The translations under genes were made by a program, and so were the position numbers. A DNA stretch of 64,000 bases from Callipepla californica brunnescens (taxonomy: Eukaryota > Chordata > Aves > Galliformes > Odontophoridae): assembly GCA_023055505.1 (NCBI GenBank), contig JALIRH010000002.1:4768001-4832000 (forward strand). The letters are read 5' to 3'. Positions 61,837 through 64,000 of this stretch are shown here, piece after piece. How positions within the stretch are numbered: position 1 is the first letter of the stretch; the number at the start of each line of letters is the position of its first letter. The notes beneath the pieces are model-generated. The model worked only from the letters and a program-made list of their open reading frames with translations, made no database searches and had not been told where the DNA came from.

Positions 61837-63224
61837 AGAGTCCTGTACTGGATCAGTAGACACAAATACTGGCTGCATACCACCCTTCTCTCCTTCCTTT
61901 TTTCTAAAGAAACGTATCCACTTGTTGGTAAGAATTATGAGATTTTAAAAAATTCTGGCAGAAGGGGAAAAACACTGGTAGGATCATGAGAATTGCGCTA
62001 ACTTAACAGCACAAATGTGATGTAGGAAAGATAAACTAGATACCACAGCTCATTCCCAGAAGTCCAGTTCCTCAGAGAAATATCTGATCTTTATTTCAGC
62101 CTCTGAACAAGCTGATAAAATAGCTGTGATGCATCTCTAATAGTTACTTTTTAGATAATAATTCATATATTTGTATGCATCAGCATAAAAAAGTTTATTT
62201 AAACCTTTGTTGGCTGTGTTAAAAACCGACACATTTCCTTGGCATAACCACAACTCAAACAATTGTTGTTATGTTCTAGTATGAGACCACAACAATACAA
62301 TAGTGACTGACACATAATAAGACATAGTTTGAGAACTCTGTCAAAGGTCTGGAAAGTGTTAAGGTTATAAGAGAAAGCGTACTCCTAGTTCTTTTGTAAA
62401 ATGCATATTTGTTGTTGTTACTGAATTTTTATCCATTACTACTGGTTGGTAGTGGGGCTTTGTCCACTAATGTGAATTAGATGGATTTTCTGTTGCAACA
62501 TTTGACTCAGATTCTTGGCAACAAGACTAAGTTTTATAAGTTAAAGAACTCTAAAGATTTGCAAAAGATCTGACAAATGAAAACAAGATATTGTATTGTC
62601 TCAAAATTATCTGGAGTTATTAAAAAGAAGAGTATAGAACTTCGGTGTGCATACTGAAGTGATATTTATTAATTCCCAAACCACGTTCCTTTTAGAAGAT
62701 GATGAAGGTATTTATAGCAATTTGGCACTAATCAACCTCTTCTGCACTTGAGCTGCCAACATGACATAGCCTACAGGTAATCAAATCTGCAGATTAAAAT
62801 GAGAACAAAGAATATAAACAAGAAAATGTGCTAAATCGTTTGAAAATCATGTAGTTTGTTATAAAACTACTAGGACTGACATTTTGTTAACAGACACTGG
62901 TAGCTTTTTGTTGAAATAGTATCACTCCATCATTTTTTATTGGAATACCCAAGTAACTCACTTTTTATTTTGAGTGAGACAAATCAAGTAAAAACATGAA
63001 ATTCTTTTTTCATTTTTATTCCCAGAAATTTGTAACTCTGAATGTCGTTCAGCTGGGACAGCTGGTTTTAGAGGAGAAAGGCACAGATTCAAAGGCTTGA
63101 ATCTGTATGTCTTTCATGTGCCTGAGCAAATTCCCTCCCAGTGTAGGAGTGGAGCAAGTCTAAGGCCACCTTATATATAACCACTAACCTCTATAACCAC
63201 TAGTCTGAATGTGTACAATTCTAT
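61837..63224. other. No recognised gene or repeat
   Basis: AT-rich DNA with no gene or mobile element that I can identify. Confidence 0.5.
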
Positions 63225-63278
63225 GCAGACTGCACAGTCATCCACCAAGACACACAGGTCCCTCTCCTCAGAGCTCCT

Positions 63279-63548
63279 CTACAGCAGGTCATTCCCCAGC
63301 CTGTACTGGTGCATGCGGTTATTCCTCCCTAGGTATAAGACTCTACACTTGCTCTTGTTCAAACTCATGTGGCTCCTTTCTGCCCAACTCTCCAGCCTGT
63401 CCAGGTCTTTCTGAATGGAAGCACAGCCTTCCATTGTGGCAGCAATTCTTCCCAGCTTTGTATTATTTGCAAACTTGCTGAGGGTGGAAACATGAACATG
63501 AGCCGGTAGTTTGCACTTGAAGGCCAGCAGTATCCTGGGCTGTATCAA
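63279..63548 (-). pseudogene. CR1 ORF2 remnant, inverted segment
   Basis: An 89-codon minus-strand frame. Residues about 20-89 are CR1 ORF2: TLSKFANNTKLGR (a changed FADDTKLGG, both catalytic aspartates now N), IQKDLDRLESWAERSHMSLN and KSKCRVLYLGRNNRMHQYRL. Residues 1-19 come from the junction and the other arm. It has no function. Confidence 0.88.
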
Positions 63549-63810
63549 TAGAGGAGGGGTCAGCAGGAAAAGAGAGGAGATTGTCCTCCTCTGCTCTGCC
63601 TTCTTGAGGCCCCGTTTGGAGTACTATGTCCAGGTCTGGGTCCCCCATCACAGGAAGGATGTGGAGTTGTTGGCTTGGGTCCAGAAGGTGGCCACAAAGA
63701 TTATCAGAGGGCTGGAGCACTGCTTCTATGAAGAAAGGTTGAGAGAGTTGGACTTGTTTAGCCTGGGGAGACGTTACTGTGGCCTTCCAGGACTTGAGGG
63801 GAACATATAA
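63511..63810 (+). pseudogene. CR1 ORF2 C-terminal remnant, sense segment
   Basis: A 99-codon plus-strand frame starting [20 protein letters not shown] (consensus-like KANGILGCI), followed by [40 protein letters not shown] and ELDLFSLGRR. The frame is lost soon after. It continues the consensus almost exactly where the inverted piece stops. Confidence 0.88.
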
Positions 63811-64000
63811 ATAGGTGGGAGACCAATTTTTTACGTAGTTTGATAGTGGTAGGACAAGGAGAAATGGCTTTAAACTACAAGAGAGATTTATGATAGATGC
63901 TAGGAAGAAATTTTTAGCTCAGAGGATGATGAGGCACAGGCTGCCCAGAGTTGGGCATGCTCCATCTCTGGAGGTGTTCAAGGTCAGGTTTCTGGGCAGC

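Larger units (their letters stand above)
63225..64000 (+). mobile_element. CR1 LINE with inverted 5' part; runs off the window edge
   Basis: Two CR1 ORF2 pieces in opposite orientation. 63225-63490 is minus strand and runs from the DLGVLVDD region back to SKFA..TKLG. 63500-64000 is plus strand and starts at the KANGILGCI region, continuing through HHRKDVELL, the LFSLGRR region and the 3' UTR (GAGGCACAGGCTGCCCAGAG). The two pieces meet near 63490-63505, and their consensus ranges are neighbours, so one insertion with an inverted 5' segment explains both. The element is not finished at 64000. Confidence 0.88.

Noticed and set aside
1..64000. CRISPR arrays, operons, phage or plasmid features
   Set aside because: No regularly spaced direct repeats, no dense long frames and no ribosome-binding patterns; CR1 and mariner content shows vertebrate nuclear DNA.

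Overview
This is vertebrate nuclear DNA, almost certainly from a bird. The main evidence is a large number of CR1 LINE fragments with the avian CR1 3' end (repeats such as CATAGAATCA on the minus strand). There are also two internally deleted mariner elements of the Galluhop/Mariner1_GG type known from landfowl, and one ERV solo LTR of a type I know from bird genomes. The mariners suggest a galliform, but this is not proof. The window is AT-rich and gene-poor: I find no convincing protein-coding host gene, CpG island, operon or bacterial-style feature. It reads as an intergenic desert or very long intron.

Layout. 1-10 kb is dense in transposons, all on the minus strand: a 1.7-kb CR1 with endonuclease and reverse-transcriptase remnants (960-2690), four shorter CR1 pieces (4277-8035), a tRNA-Phe-like pseudogene (7019-7092) and a mariner (about 8934-9488). 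10-33 kb is mostly unique DNA. It holds two intact-looking tRNA-Phe(GAA) genes on the minus strand (12818-12890 and 32599-32671), each with a pol III terminator and each inside a duplicated block of CR1 and leader DNA. 33-45 kb holds CR1 pieces on both strands, the ERV solo LTR (37429-38209) with a perfect 6-bp target-site duplication, and a second mariner (about 43733-44301). 45-64 kb holds the youngest-looking CR1 (52410-53297, with a long open ORF2 C-terminal part), a plus-strand CR1 with a reverse-transcriptase region (57600-58620), and a CR1 at the right edge (63225-64000) whose 5' part is inverted, as twin priming would produce.

The only likely host genes are the two tRNA-Phe copies. 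They differ at one of 73 positions while their flanks have diverged visibly more, and their acceptor stem carries paired changes relative to the usual vertebrate tRNA-Phe. This small same-strand cluster (two intact, one decayed) is the most interesting content. Several repeat-free stretches look like candidate conserved regulatory elements, but that needs cross-species alignment. Repeat family calls come from recognition by eye, without a database search, and element ends are good to roughly 10-30 bases unless a boundary motif is given.
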